64,000 bases of DNA from JADLHS01 sp964594985. GTDB lineage: Bacteria > Verrucomicrobiota > Verrucomicrobiia > Limisphaerales > JADLHS01. The number at the start of each line of letters is the position of its first letter. The first letter of the stretch is position 1. The notes beneath the pieces were generated by a model. The model searched no databases and had not been told where the DNA came from. It was given only the letters and a program-made list of their open reading frames with translations. Of this stretch, positions 33,364 through 42,149 are shown one piece after another. The DNA is taken from positions 1 to 64,000 of the forward strand of contig CAZQNQ010000015.1 of NCBI GenBank assembly GCA_964594985.1, in the 5' to 3' direction. Both the position numbers and the translations under genes were made by a program.

Positions 33364-35310
33364 TCAGTTGTCTTCAATACGATCCCCCGAGACATCGCTG
33401 CCATTCTTTGGCAATGCGTTTGTGGTGAGATTGTTGCGCTTTAACCAGATCGCAATCAAACTCACGTCTGCGGGTGAAACCCCAGAAATTCGTGACGCTT
33501 GACCAAGAGACAGAGGACGAATTTTAATTAGCTTTTGCCGGGCTTCTGCACTCAATCCCATGACGGAAGTGTAGTCGAATAATTCTGGTATATTCTTTGA
33601 TTCAAGTGACTTAGACTTTTCAACATCGGAAATCTGCCTTTCTATGTAGCCTTCGTATTTGATTTCTATTTCGACCGCCTCAGTGACTTCTTGCGAGAGG
33701 GATTCGTTTCGGTTGGGCAAGGTTTGATACGTGACTTCGGGCCGACGCAAGATTTGCCCGAGGGTGTCGGTTCCCTGACGTGTCTTTTTTAGTCGCTCGA
33801 TCTCTTGGTGAATCTGGTCGCGCTTGGCTTTGAAGCGTTCGTATAGAATGTGTGGCAGAAGTCCGATTTCGTACCCAAGCTCCGAAAGGCGCACGTCGGC
33901 GTTGTCTTGGCGCAAGAGCAGTCGGTACTCGGCTCGGGACGTAAAAATGCGATACGGCTCGTTCGTGCCCAAATTCACCAAGTCGTCAATCAACACTCCC
34001 GTGTAAGCTTGGTTTCGATTCAGAACGATCGGCGGTTTGCCTTGGCAACGCCGCGCGGCATTGATGCCCGCCATCAAACCTTGCGCTGCCGCCTCTTCGT
34101 AACCAGATGTGCCGTTAATCTGGCCGGCAAGAAATAGATTCTGACAAGCCTTGGTTTCAAGCGAGGGTGATATTTGGGTTGGTGGTGAAAAGTCGTATTC
34201 CACCGCGTATGCCGGGCGCATGATCTCTGCTTTCTCACAACCAACGACTGAGCGCACAAGTTGAATTTGCACCTCAAACGGCAGACAGGTGGAGAGGCCG
34301 TTGATGTAAAACTCATCAGTGTTGACGCCTTCAGGTTCGAGGAATATCTGATGCGTCTCCTTGTCGGCGAACTTGACGATTTTATCCTCAATTGAAGGAC
34401 AATATCGCGGACCAACACCCTCAATTACACCGCAATACATCGGTGATAAATGTAGGTTTTTGCGAATGATGTCTTTCGTTTCTGGAGTCGTTTTGGTCAG
34501 GAAACAACTGAGTTGGGTGCCGTGTTTTTCAAGCACTGAGCCTCTCGGGTACTTGGTTTTACCCTTACGTTCCTCCAGGCTGCCTTCTGATTGTTCCATG
34601 TGGAACAAATCGTGAGGCCAGAAACTGAAGAACGGCGGTGGCTCGTCTCCGGTTTGTTCTTCCATGACGGAAAAATCAATCGAGCGACGGAGAAGGCGGG
34701 GCGGGGTTCCGGTCTTGAGACGCTGTAATTCGATTCCGAGTGATCGAAGCGATTCAGACAAACCAACCGATGGAGCTTCGCCTGATCGCCCTCCTTGCTG
34801 CTTGTTCTGTCCGATGTGCATCAGCCCATGAAGAAACGTCCCCGTGGTGATAATGACCGTTTTCCCAAGATAGCGGACGCCAGTTGCCGTGATGACCCCT
34901 TTGGCGGATTGATTCTCGCTTTCGATGGTGATTGTTTGCCCCTGCTTAACGTCGAGGTTGGGTTCGCGTTCGCAAACCCACTTCATGCGGAATTGGTAGG
35001 CTTTTTTGTCACATTGGGCGCGTGACGCCCAAATAGCCGGGCCTTTCCGACGATTTAAGGTGCGAAACTGGATTCCTGTGAAATCGGTATTGCGCCCCAT
35101 CTCGCCGCCGAGCGCATCAATCTCTTTAACCAAATGTCCCTTGGCCGAGCCACCGATGGCGGGGTTGCAAGACATCTGGCCGATGGTGTCAACATTCGTA
35201 GTCAGCAGCAGGGTTTGGCAACCCATCCGCGCTGCCGCCAACGAAGCTTCTATTCCCGCATGTCCAGCTCCGACAACAATGACCTCGTATTCCTTGGGGT
35301 AGGTGAACAT
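33364..35310 (-). CDS. mnmG: tRNA uridine-5-carboxymethylaminomethyl modification enzyme
   Basis: 648 residues. With MnmE it modifies U34 of several tRNAs using FAD and folate. FAD-binding VVGAGHAGIEASLAAARMG is at the N-terminus, with CNPAIGGSAKGHLVKEIDAL next, then ATGTFLHG and the GTSGYEEAAAQGLMAGINAA and TSRAEYRLLLRQDNAD family motifs. Length is normal. It is markedly lower in GC (near 47% in lines I counted by eye) than dinG next to it, and shares this with pgi just upstream. The pgi stop lies 12 bases before its start. Confidence 0.95.
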   Translation of the reverse strand: MFTYPKEYEVIVVGAGHAGIEASLAAARMGCQTLLLTTNVDTIGQMSCNPAIGGSAKGHLVKEIDALGGEMGRNTDFTGIQFRTLNRRKGPAIWASRAQCDKKAYQFRMKWVCEREPNLDVKQGQTITIESENQSAKGVITATGVRYLGKTVIITTGTFLHGLMHIGQNKQQGGRSGEAPSVGLSESLRSLGIELQRLKTGTPPRLLRRSIDFSVMEEQTGDEPPPFFSFWPHDLFHMEQSEGSLEERKGKTKYPRGSVLEKHGTQLSCFLTKTTPETKDIIRKNLHLSPMYCGVIEGVGPRYCPSIEDKIVKFADKETHQIFLEPEGVNTDEFYINGLSTCLPFEVQIQLVRSVVGCEKAEIMRPAYAVEYDFSPPTQISPSLETKACQNLFLAGQINGTSGYEEAAAQGLMAGINAARRCQGKPPIVLNRNQAYTGVLIDDLVNLGTNEPYRIFTSRAEYRLLLRQDNADVRLSELGYEIGLLPHILYERFKAKRDQIHQEIERLKKTRQGTDTLGQILRRPEVTYQTLPNRNESLSQEVTEAVEIEIKYEGYIERQISDVEKSKSLESKNIPELFDYTSVMGLSAEARQKLIKIRPLSLGQASRISGVSPADVSLIAIWLKRNNLTTNALPKNGSDVSGDRIEDN

Positions 35311-35322
35311 GCGAACAAAAAA

Positions 35323-36918
35323 CTAGGCCGCAGAATACTTTGCGGTGAACGGAGTCTTGCCGGATTGCTTCTTGATGCCGCGCGTTGGATTTGCGCTGAG
35401 GCGCTCCAGAATTTTGAAAACATGCTCGGCCTCGCCTCGGTCAGAAATCCCGACCGCGACTTGATCAACGGTGAGCGATTGCTTGTGATTCGATTTTAGC
35501 ACGGCGAGAACTTGCTCTTGAATCTTGAGAACGCGAGTTGCCGCTTTTTTACCCGATTCAACACCAGGTTGGTGATAAGCATTGATCCCAACCAAGTTCG
35601 CATAGAAGCCAACGGCACGCTCGTACAGAGCAATCAAAACACCGACTATTGCTGGCGAAACATCATTTACAGTAATCGTAAGTGTTTTACGGCCACTTTC
35701 TTGCATTGCTTGACGTGTTCCAAGCAAGAAACCGCTGAGGTAATCGCCCGAGGTGAAACTACTTTCCACAGCAAGCTGTTTTCCCTTCTGATCTACCAAG
35801 ACTTCAATGAATGTCAGGAAGAAATCATTAAGCCCATCGCGAAGCTGTTGAATGTAGGAGTGCTGATCCGTCGAGCCTTTGTTTCCGAGAACGGTGATGC
35901 CTTGATTGACCACTTTGCCGGACAAGTCTTTCTCTTTTCCAAGCGACTCCATGATAAGCTGTTGAAGATACTTTGAGAGCAATTCCAAGCGATCCTTGTA
36001 AGGGATCACCACCATGTTCTTCTCGCCATGCCCATTACCTGCGAAATACCAAGACAAACCCAGCAAGGCGGCGGGGTTTTTTGTCGTATCCGGAATCCGC
36101 GTCAGTTCATCGCAAGCTTTCGCTCCGGCGAGAAGTGAATCAATGTCAAACCCTTGGATGGCTGCGGGCAACAAGCCGACCGCAGATAATTCACTCGTGC
36201 GTCCGCCGACCCAATCCCACATCGGGAAGCGTTCAATCCAACCACCGCTTTGAGCGACCTTATCGAGTTCGCTGCCTTCGCCAGTGATGGCGACTGCGTG
36301 CTTCTCAAACTTGAGTCCAGCCGCCTCGTAACCCGCTTTCGCTTCCAACATGCCGTTTCGAGTCTCCTTTGTGCCGCCAGACTTTGAGATAACGATAGCG
36401 ATAGTGCGATTAAGGTCATTGCCGATGGTTTTGATGACGCGCTGAATGCCGTCGGGGTCAGTGTTATCCAAGAAGAAGGCTTGGACCTTGTCCTGTCCGG
36501 GATTGCTGAGGGCGTTGCTAACAAATTGCGGGCCTAAAGCGGAGCCGCCGATGCCGATGATGAGAATGTTCTTAAACTTGCCTCCCGATCCCTTGATCTT
36601 TCCTGCGTGAACCGCCTTGGCGAACTGTTTGATCCGCTTAAGGGTGGTCTCGATTTCGGCGCGAATCTGACGATTGGGAGCTTTCGCCGGGTTGCGCAAC
36701 CAATAATGCCCCACCATGCGGTTTTCGTCGGGGTTGGCAATCGCTCCGCCTTCCAATGCCTTCATCGCCGCGAATGCCTTCTGCATCGGTTTGGCCATCT
36801 TCGTCAGGAACGCTTGATTCAAACCCATCCGGCTCAGATCGAGGGCAAGCTCAATGGAAGGAAAGTGGAAATAATATTTCTGGAAATTCTGCCAGGATGA
36901 TTGCGGAGTCGGTTTCAT
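35323..36918 (-). CDS. pgi: Glucose-6-phosphate isomerase
   Basis: 531 residues from ATG 36918. It interconverts glucose-6-P and fructose-6-P. Sugar isomerase motifs: IIGIGGSALGPQFVSNAL, VISKSGGTKET, SWYFAGNGHGEKNMVV, GNKGSTDQHSYIQQL and the final histidine region YHQPGVESGKKAA. The type is the shorter bacterial/archaeal-like Pgi rather than the 550-residue E. coli form. GC is about 45% in the lines counted, like mnmG downstream, and unlike the flanks. The two form a unit of unusual composition. Confidence 0.92.
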   Translation of the reverse strand: MKPTPQSSWQNFQKYYFHFPSIELALDLSRMGLNQAFLTKMAKPMQKAFAAMKALEGGAIANPDENRMVGHYWLRNPAKAPNRQIRAEIETTLKRIKQFAKAVHAGKIKGSGGKFKNILIIGIGGSALGPQFVSNALSNPGQDKVQAFFLDNTDPDGIQRVIKTIGNDLNRTIAIVISKSGGTKETRNGMLEAKAGYEAAGLKFEKHAVAITGEGSELDKVAQSGGWIERFPMWDWVGGRTSELSAVGLLPAAIQGFDIDSLLAGAKACDELTRIPDTTKNPAALLGLSWYFAGNGHGEKNMVVIPYKDRLELLSKYLQQLIMESLGKEKDLSGKVVNQGITVLGNKGSTDQHSYIQQLRDGLNDFFLTFIEVLVDQKGKQLAVESSFTSGDYLSGFLLGTRQAMQESGRKTLTITVNDVSPAIVGVLIALYERAVGFYANLVGINAYHQPGVESGKKAATRVLKIQEQVLAVLKSNHKQSLTVDQVAVGISDRGEAEHVFKILERLSANPTRGIKKQSGKTPFTAKYSAA

Positions 36919-37114
36919 GTTCGCGTTCGCTAAAATATTCAGTCTCCCTCGGCACAAAGCCGAAAGGCGCGAGCTTTTGTGTAATTGAAATCGGACACAT
37001 TGTCCATCTCACAACTGATGCCAACCCGCGCAAATCACCTTGCGTGCGTCGGCGGTGACAGGTAAATCACTCGCGCCATGTCGCTGGCCCGAAACCCGGC
37101 CACCAAAAATAATC

Positions 37115-37960
37115 ATGAAAAAGCTCACCCTGATCGCCTTGTTGACTTTGCCTTTGATTGCCGCGCTTGCCCAAGATCGTGCTGAAGAAGATTTCAAACC
37201 CTTGGAGGGGCCGGCCACGGCAATACTTGGCGGGGTTGCGCAAATCCAAGTCCCCGAAGGGTACTCTTTTATTGATGGCGAGACCCTTCGCAAATTGATG
37301 GAAGCCATGGGGCAGCCAGAACGGGAAGGACTCATGGGTACGCTCGGACCGACCAACGCCGATTGGTCGGTGATGTTTTATTACGAAGCGTCGGGGTACA
37401 TCAAAGATGCGGACAAGGAAAAGCTGGATGCGGACAAATTGCTGCAAAGTTACCGGGAGGGGACCGAAGCGGCGAACAAGTATCGGGCGAAGTCCGGCAT
37501 TCCACCCATCCACGTCACCGGCTGGGAACTTCCGCCGCGTTACAACAATGAGACCCACAATCTCGAGTGGGCGATCCGTGGCTCTTGCGAAAACGAGGAG
37601 ATTTTGAATTACGACACGCGCCTGCTTGGACGTAAAGGTGTGATGAGCGTGAAACTCATCGTCGCGCCCAAGGAATTCGCCGCGACGCTTCCGGTCTTCA
37701 CCAATTTGATGGCTGGTTATCAATTCAACACCGGCGAATCGTACGCGGAATACAAGCCGGGTGATAAAATTGCCCAGTACGGTTTGGGAGCACTTGTCGT
37801 GGGCGGGGCCGCGGTCGGCGCGGCCAAGCTGGGACTGCTTGCCTGGATCGCGGTGTTTTTCAAGAAAGCCTGGAAACTTGTGATTATCGCCGTGGTGGCC
37901 ATTGCCGCCGTGTTCAAGAAGATCATTGGACGAATTGTTAATGGCCGCCAAGATAACTGA
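37115..37960 (+). CDS. DUF2167-family membrane protein
   Basis: 281 residues from ATG 37115. Signal peptide MKKLTLIALLTLPLIAALAQ, then a soluble periplasmic region (ILGGVAQIQVPEGYSFIDGE, DWSVMFYYEASGYIKDADKE, GWELPPRYNNETHNLEWAIR) which are DUF2167 motifs, then two C-terminal helices (about 225-250 and 255-272) and a basic end. The family is known from membrane proteins of unknown function in many Gram-negatives. It lies 20 bases before the next membrane protein gene and is likely co-transcribed with it. Confidence 0.85.
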   Translation: MKKLTLIALLTLPLIAALAQDRAEEDFKPLEGPATAILGGVAQIQVPEGYSFIDGETLRKLMEAMGQPEREGLMGTLGPTNADWSVMFYYEASGYIKDADKEKLDADKLLQSYREGTEAANKYRAKSGIPPIHVTGWELPPRYNNETHNLEWAIRGSCENEEILNYDTRLLGRKGVMSVKLIVAPKEFAATLPVFTNLMAGYQFNTGESYAEYKPGDKIAQYGLGALVVGGAAVGAAKLGLLAWIAVFFKKAWKLVIIAVVAIAAVFKKIIGRIVNGRQDN

Positions 37961-37980
37961 CTCCCGCCGTCGCGCGTGAC

Positions 37981-39141
37981 ATGAGTGACATCCAGTTTTT
38001 GTTTGTCATTCTCGGCGGCCTCTACGTTTGGGAATGCGCCTGCTGGCTGCGTCGCGGAGGCATTGCCTGTTCGACTTGGCTTGGGCGTGTTTGGCGAGTG
38101 CAGCATCCGGCTGTGATGCTGGGCAACCAAACTGGCGGCTTTATTCTCGCGCCGCCATTTCCGCCGCTGGGTTCAACTCTCATTGCCTATCAATCACCCT
38201 GCTCGCTCGGGCCGGACGGGCTTCTGTGGTTCGTTGCCAGCAACGTGAATCCCGGCTGGCGCCCGCATCAGTCCGCGCGCTTTCTCGACTGGAATAGTCT
38301 GGCCGATCTGAAACTGCGTGGAAAAAAACTCCGGCTTAAAGACGAAATCCTTTTCTCCGCACCCACCACCACCCGCGCCAGCTTTCTGTTCCAGACCTTG
38401 ACGGAGATCGCGAAACTGTCGCCAGACAAACGTCCAGACGCCATCCACAAGTTCGTCCACGCCACTCTGGATGAAAAAGCCATTGCCGCGCGCTGGGCCA
38501 CATTTCAGGCTGAGACAAAAAACCTGCGGCTGCTGACCAACGCGCTGTTTGTGCTGGTCTTCGTCCTGGCGCCCGCGCTCATCGGTTTCATCGGTCTGAA
38601 ACTTGTCTGGCTCTGGTTCAGCGTTGCATTGGTGACGCTCACGGTCAGCACATCTGTTTTGTTCGCCCGCGTGCATCGCAAGTTCTGGCCGGAGGCCGAA
38701 GACGACCGGTTCTCGCATTCGCTCATCATCGCCCTGGCCCCGGCGACCACCATGCGCGCCTTGGACATCGCGTCCCGTCCGCTGTTGGAAAATTTCCATC
38801 CGTTCGCGGTGGCAAAGCAGTTCCTGCCGCCCGCCGCCTTTCAGCGTTTCGCGCGGCGCGTGTTGTTGGATTTGCGCCATCCCGTGCTGCCGACTTGTCC
38901 CAATCCCCAACCTAACGCCAGCGCCACCGAAGCCTTCTTCCGCCGGGCCACGGTTGAGGCCGTGGAAGCTTGGCTGACTGGAAATAAAATTTCGCCCGCG
39001 GAACTCTGCAAGCCGCCCGTGCCCGCGGACGAATCCTGCCGCGCCTATTGTCCGCGCTGCGAGGCGCAGTTCACCACCGCGTCCGGCACATGTGCCGACT
39101 GCGGCGGGCTACCGTTGGTGGCATTCTCAAAAGCGAGTTGA
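37981..39141 (+). CDS. Membrane protein with C-terminal zinc ribbon
   Basis: 386 residues. One N-terminal hydrophobic segment (FLFVILGGLYVWECACW), a cytoplasmic-looking middle, two helices (about 185-215) and a C-terminal CPRCEAQFTTASGTCADCGG, a CxxC...CxxC zinc-ribbon knuckle. The function is unknown. Together with the DUF2167 gene upstream and the small FmdB-like gene downstream it forms a same-strand run of three. Confidence 0.65.
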   Translation: MSDIQFLFVILGGLYVWECACWLRRGGIACSTWLGRVWRVQHPAVMLGNQTGGFILAPPFPPLGSTLIAYQSPCSLGPDGLLWFVASNVNPGWRPHQSARFLDWNSLADLKLRGKKLRLKDEILFSAPTTTRASFLFQTLTEIAKLSPDKRPDAIHKFVHATLDEKAIAARWATFQAETKNLRLLTNALFVLVFVLAPALIGFIGLKLVWLWFSVALVTLTVSTSVLFARVHRKFWPEAEDDRFSHSLIIALAPATTMRALDIASRPLLENFHPFAVAKQFLPPAAFQRFARRVLLDLRHPVLPTCPNPQPNASATEAFFRRATVEAVEAWLTGNKISPAELCKPPVPADESCRAYCPRCEAQFTTASGTCADCGGLPLVAFSKAS

Positions 39142-39172
39142 GCCACCGCCTGACTCCCGGTAAATTTCCGTC

Positions 39173-39403
39173 ATGCCGCTTTACGAATTTCATTGTGACA
39201 AGTGTGAGAAGGACAGCGAGATTTTGATCCGGTCCAGCAACTGGCAAGGCACGAAGTGTCCGCACTGCGGTTCGGAAAAATTGGCCAAGAAGTTTTCGAC
39301 CTTCGCTTCTGCAACCGCCGGAGCGACGGCGGCTGCGCCCTCATGCAGCGGCGTGCCGAGTTCGTGCGGGATGTGTGGCACGGGCAAACCGCACCGGCAC
39401 TGA
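39173..39403 (+). CDS. FmdB-family zinc-ribbon protein
   Basis: 76 residues. N-terminal MPLYEFHCDKCEKDSEIL and TKCPHCGSEKLAKKFSTF carry two CxxC pairs that bind zinc, the core of the FmdB regulatory family. The second part is an Ala-rich stretch and a Cys/His-rich end (SCGMCGTGKPHRH). Family members are often near amidase genes but many are stand-alone; the regulatory role here is not known. Confidence 0.9.
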   Translation: MPLYEFHCDKCEKDSEILIRSSNWQGTKCPHCGSEKLAKKFSTFASATAGATAAAPSCSGVPSSCGMCGTGKPHRH

Positions 39404-39432
39404 GGGACTCCGCGGTAAAAATCACCGCCAAG

Positions 39433-40368
39433 TCACAGCGTCCCTTTCCGCCACCGATACAGCCGATTATTCAGATAACTCGCAGCCCCCATGCTCAACC
39501 GTTCCGCAATCCACGCCACGGTTACGGTCGTTTCTGCGCGCAACCGCCCCGCCAGCGCCACCTTGGCCGGATCGCCCTTGGCGCGTTTTGCCAACTCCGC
39601 TTTCCGCCATTTGCGGCGCTTTAATTCCTCCGCGATGATTCGCTCCGCTTTGGCCTCTGCCGTTTCCAACCGCTCGATCCCGTAATGCTCGGCCCCGAGG
39701 CGATCCGTCATTTGATCCAACAACTCCTGCCGAAACGCCTTCTCCCCAAAACACCACCCGCGCCGGATCGCCTTGTAGTCTGCGCCCGACTCGGCCGCGC
39801 GCCGCGCCTCCACCGCCCGCTCCAATTCCCGCCGCCCCGCCGCACTGTCCTTGGGAATCCGATACTCGCCCAGCAACCGCTCCACCCGCAACCAGCCAGG
39901 TCGTTTGCCCGGCGCTTGCAAATACTCCGGCCAACTGCTCCACCGATACGCGCGCAACGCCTGCTCTGGCTTCAATAACTTGGCCCGCGCCGGATTCAAA
40001 TGCACATAATCACACACCGTTTTGAGATAGCCGGGGCCGCTCCCATCCACGACGAGGGCTTTGTAGCGCCCGCTGAACAGATGCCCAAACAATTTGTGCC
40101 GCCGGTTGAAGCGCGCCGTGTACGTGCCCAGAAACCATTTCATCCCCGTTACCAGATTTCCCTGCGGGGTTTCCACCACCAGATGAAAATGATTCCCCAG
40201 CAAACACACCGCATGAACCCGCCAGCCCGTCTTGGCACAAACCTCGCCGAGCGTTTCCAGAAACCGCTCCCGATCCTGGTCATCCCGGAAAATCTCCTCC
40301 CGCCGATCCCCACGATTCATCACATGATAAATTGCGCCGGGATACTCTACTCGTAACTTGCGGGCCAT
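39433..40368 (-). CDS. REP-associated tyrosine transposase (RAYT, Y1_Tnp)
   Basis: 311 residues from ATG 40368. The N-terminal Y1 transposase fold has the HuH motif in GNHFHLVVETP and YHVMNRGDRREEIF; the catalytic Tyr is expected in YLKTVCDYVHLNPARAKL. A C-terminal helical region of about 140 residues ends WRKGTL. RAYTs act on REP palindromes as single-stranded DNA. Just upstream lies a 101-bp tandem duplication that repeats its own 5' end. No terminal inverted repeat of DDE type is expected. The gene looks intact. Confidence 0.9.
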   Translation of the reverse strand: MARKLRVEYPGAIYHVMNRGDRREEIFRDDQDRERFLETLGEVCAKTGWRVHAVCLLGNHFHLVVETPQGNLVTGMKWFLGTYTARFNRRHKLFGHLFSGRYKALVVDGSGPGYLKTVCDYVHLNPARAKLLKPEQALRAYRWSSWPEYLQAPGKRPGWLRVERLLGEYRIPKDSAAGRRELERAVEARRAAESGADYKAIRRGWCFGEKAFRQELLDQMTDRLGAEHYGIERLETAEAKAERIIAEELKRRKWRKAELAKRAKGDPAKVALAGRLRAETTVTVAWIAERLSMGAASYLNNRLYRWRKGTL

Positions 40369-40525
40369 GATGCTGAGACTGCCGCGAAAACAGAAAGTAG
40401 TCAATACCAAGAACCGACCCCTTTATGATAAATTGCGCCGGGATACTCTACTCGTAACTTGCGGGCCATGATGCTGAGACTGCCGCGAAAACAGAAAGTA
40501 GTCAATACCAAGAACCGACCCCTTT
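40324..40525. repeat. 101-bp tandem duplication covering the RAYT start
   Basis: 40324-40424 and 40425-40525 are identical as far as I can see. Each unit contains the first 45 bases of the RAYT gene, its start region, and an ending AAGAACCGACCCCTTT. A third partial unit AAAGAACCGACCCCTTTA follows at 40526-40543. The ATG of the second unit is at 40467-40469 but has only the repeat after it. Confidence 0.92.
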
Positions 40526-40543
40526 AAAGAACCGACCCCTTTA
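40498..40543. repeat. Left inverted end of the RHS/ankyrin cassette
   Basis: Contains GTAGTCAATACCAAGAACCG then CCCCTTTA twice. Its reverse complement matches 41366-41426 (AAAGGGGTCGGTTCTTG twice, then GTATTGACTA). Both ends point their GTATTGAC side outwards. Confidence 0.85.
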
Positions 40544-40674
40544 CCACCTCGTCAATGCTTGAGCCGGGCAGCGTGGCATGCCCCGCCACGGTGAACGTGC
40601 CCGCGCGGGTGCCGGTGGTCAGTTGGTTGCGATTGTCCACGTTGAACGTCTGAACTTCTAAACCATCACATGAT
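40541..40674 (-). pseudogene. RHS-repeat protein fragment
   Basis: The minus strand reads CDGLEVQTFNVDNRNQL then TTGTRAGTFTVAGHATLPGSSIDEV, a recognisable RHS/YD-repeat core piece (FNVDNRNQLT...GTFTVAG). It has no start, is bounded on the right by the AT-rich ankyrin module and on the left runs straight into the transposon end. Known: RHS cores are often left as orphan cores before toxin tips. About 45 residues remain. Confidence 0.7.
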
Positions 40675-40700
40675 TGGTCCTGCCGGGTTCAAGTCTAATT

Positions 40701-41216
40701 TTAATTGGCAATAGTTTGGCTGAATTGCTGCCGCATGAACTCGGACCCCTCTTGTTTCAAGACCTCCAAAGCCGACCGGCCATCACCCTCCAATTTCAAA
40801 TGCCAGTCGGCTCCGTGCTTTACGAGGATCTCTACTGTGGCTACATCGTCCATTTTAATGGCTGAACCGATAGGTGACGCTGGATCGTTTACCTTTGCTC
40901 CAGCAGTGATAAGCAAGCTAATAATCTCAAGGCTGGTTTGATGCCTTGCGCAATCCTTTTTTTGCGCGCCCTCAACAAACGCCCATGTAAGCGGCGGAAG
41001 ATTCCAAACGTCTTTCCAGTTAGGATCGGCATTGGCTTTTAGAAGCAAGGACACCATTTCCTTATCCAGTTTTTTAACTGCTAGATGCAATGGCGTATTC
41101 CTCAACCCGTCGCTGGTGTTTACATTTGCTCCACGAGTGATCATCCACGCTGCGAAAGAATGCAGTCGGCATCTTGCCGCGAAGCAAAGAAGATAGTCTT
41201 TTATTGATTGAAACAT
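40701..41216 (-). CDS. Ankyrin-repeat protein, possible immunity protein
   Basis: About 171 residues from ATG 41216 (MFQSIKDYLLCFAARC); GTG/ATG choices further upstream add 4. Ankyrin repeats: GANVNTSDGLRNTPLHLAVK, LLLKANADPNWKD, LITAGAKVNDPASPIGSAIK and ILVKHGADWHLKLEGDGR. Low GC compared with the flanks. Known: immunity proteins of polymorphic toxin systems are sometimes ankyrin proteins next to RHS pieces; here an RHS scrap follows. So immunity is a reasonable but unproven reading. An ordinary ankyrin adaptor is the alternative. Confidence 0.7.
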   Translation of the reverse strand: MFQSIKDYLLCFAARCRLHSFAAWMITRGANVNTSDGLRNTPLHLAVKKLDKEMVSLLLKANADPNWKDVWNLPPLTWAFVEGAQKKDCARHQTSLEIISLLITAGAKVNDPASPIGSAIKMDDVATVEILVKHGADWHLKLEGDGRSALEVLKQEGSEFMRQQFSQTIAN

Positions 41217-41218
41217 CC

Positions 41219-41356
41219 TCACTCGCAATCCTTGGCAGGAGTTTTTGGAATATCCAGCACGGCATCCCCAACAAGTTTCGCTCCAACACCAGCGACTCCC
41301 TTTTTAATAGCCTTGTTGGATTCTTGTTTCATTTGATGTTTTGTATATTCTTTCAT
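41219..41356 (-). CDS. Small 45-residue ORF upstream of the ankyrin gene
   Basis: ATG 41356, TGA ends at 41219: MKEYTKHQMKQESNKAIKKG, then VAGVGAKLVGDAVLDIPKTP and AKDCE. It is just upstream of the ankyrin start (3 bases). Lysine-rich and AT-rich, no family known to me. It may be the tail of a truncated toxin tip or a real small gene; its upstream side abuts the right transposon end at 41366. Confidence 0.4.
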   Translation of the reverse strand: MKEYTKHQMKQESNKAIKKGVAGVGAKLVGDAVLDIPKTPAKDCE

Positions 41357-41365
41357 CCCCGTTGG

Positions 41366-41426
41366 AAAGGGGTCGGAAAGGGGTCGGTTCTTGAAAGGGG
41401 TCGGTTCTTGGTATTGACTATTCTAC
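41366..41426. repeat. Right inverted end of the RHS/ankyrin cassette
   Basis: AAAGGGGTCGG three times (41366, 41377, 41394), the last two with TTCTTG, then GTATTGACTATTCTAC. It is the inverted partner of 40498-40543. The HAD gene's stop is 10 bases further right. Confidence 0.85.
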
Positions 41427-41435
41427 AGAATAGAT

Positions 41436-42149
41436 TCAGTGCTTGGTCTTGACCGCTGCGACACTCGGCTCGCGGCGGCACAACTCAAGTGCGGTTAGTT
41501 CCCGCAGGTCGTTTACCAACCAGTCGGGCGCATGTTGCTTGAGTTCCCCCAACGTCGCGCCGCCGGTGGCCACCGCGAGCACCTTGGCACCAATCGCGCG
41601 GCCGCATTTGATGTCCAGTGGCGTGTCCCCGATGACGACAATTTCTTCTCCGCGCAGTTTTCGTCCGTGCAGGCGCGAGCCGCGCTGATGCGCTGCGAGG
41701 GCAATCTGATCGCGGTCCTCGTGATCGTCCGCAAACGCGCCCGTGACGAACTCCTTCCACAAATTAAAGTGACGCAATTTGATCTCCGCGCCGAGCCGGA
41801 TGTTGCCGGTAAGCAGGCCGAGTGTTGGCGCGTCTGGCAGCGACTGAAGGTCACGAATCAATTCCCAGATTCCAGGGCACTCTTTGGTTTCGCTTTGTGC
41901 GAGAATATGATCCAGCCAGAAGACGTAGCTCTCGAAGAAGCGCTGAAAGTGTTCCGCGTCCGGCTCGATATTGTTCAGCCGGAAAAATTCGCGCACCAAA
42001 CCCACATCCGTGCGTCCGGCGAACTTCATTTTCTCCGTGCCGTTCGGAATGCCGAACTCCTTCGCAAACACTTTCGCAAACGCCTTGATGCCCGCGCCGC
42101 CCGTGTGAACGAGTGTGCCGTCAATGTCGAAGAGGACTAGTTTGACCAT
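41436..42149 (-). CDS. HAD-family phosphatase (phosphoglycolate phosphatase-like)
   Basis: 237 residues. The HAD motifs are VLFDIDGTLVHTG (motif I, nucleophile Asp8), LLTGN (motif II), Lys in IKLRHFNLW (motif III) and VVIGDTPLDIKCGRA (motif IV). The cap region around EFFRLNNIEPDAEHF fits phosphoglycolate phosphatase or a nucleotidase. Substrate unknown. The start ATG immediately follows the fabD stop (0 bases), so the two are coupled. The downstream end borders the transposon. Confidence 0.85.
   Translation of the reverse strand: MVKLVLFDIDGTLVHTGGAGIKAFAKVFAKEFGIPNGTEKMKFAGRTDVGLVREFFRLNNIEPDAEHFQRFFESYVFWLDHILAQSETKECPGIWELIRDLQSLPDAPTLGLLTGNIRLGAEIKLRHFNLWKEFVTGAFADDHEDRDQIALAAHQRGSRLHGRKLRGEEIVVIGDTPLDIKCGRAIGAKVLAVATGGATLGELKQHAPDWLVNDLRELTALELCRREPSVAAVKTKH

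Noticed and set aside
33364..36918. Prophage or plasmid island for the low-GC block
   Set aside because: Only two housekeeping genes; no integrase, att repeats or phage genes.
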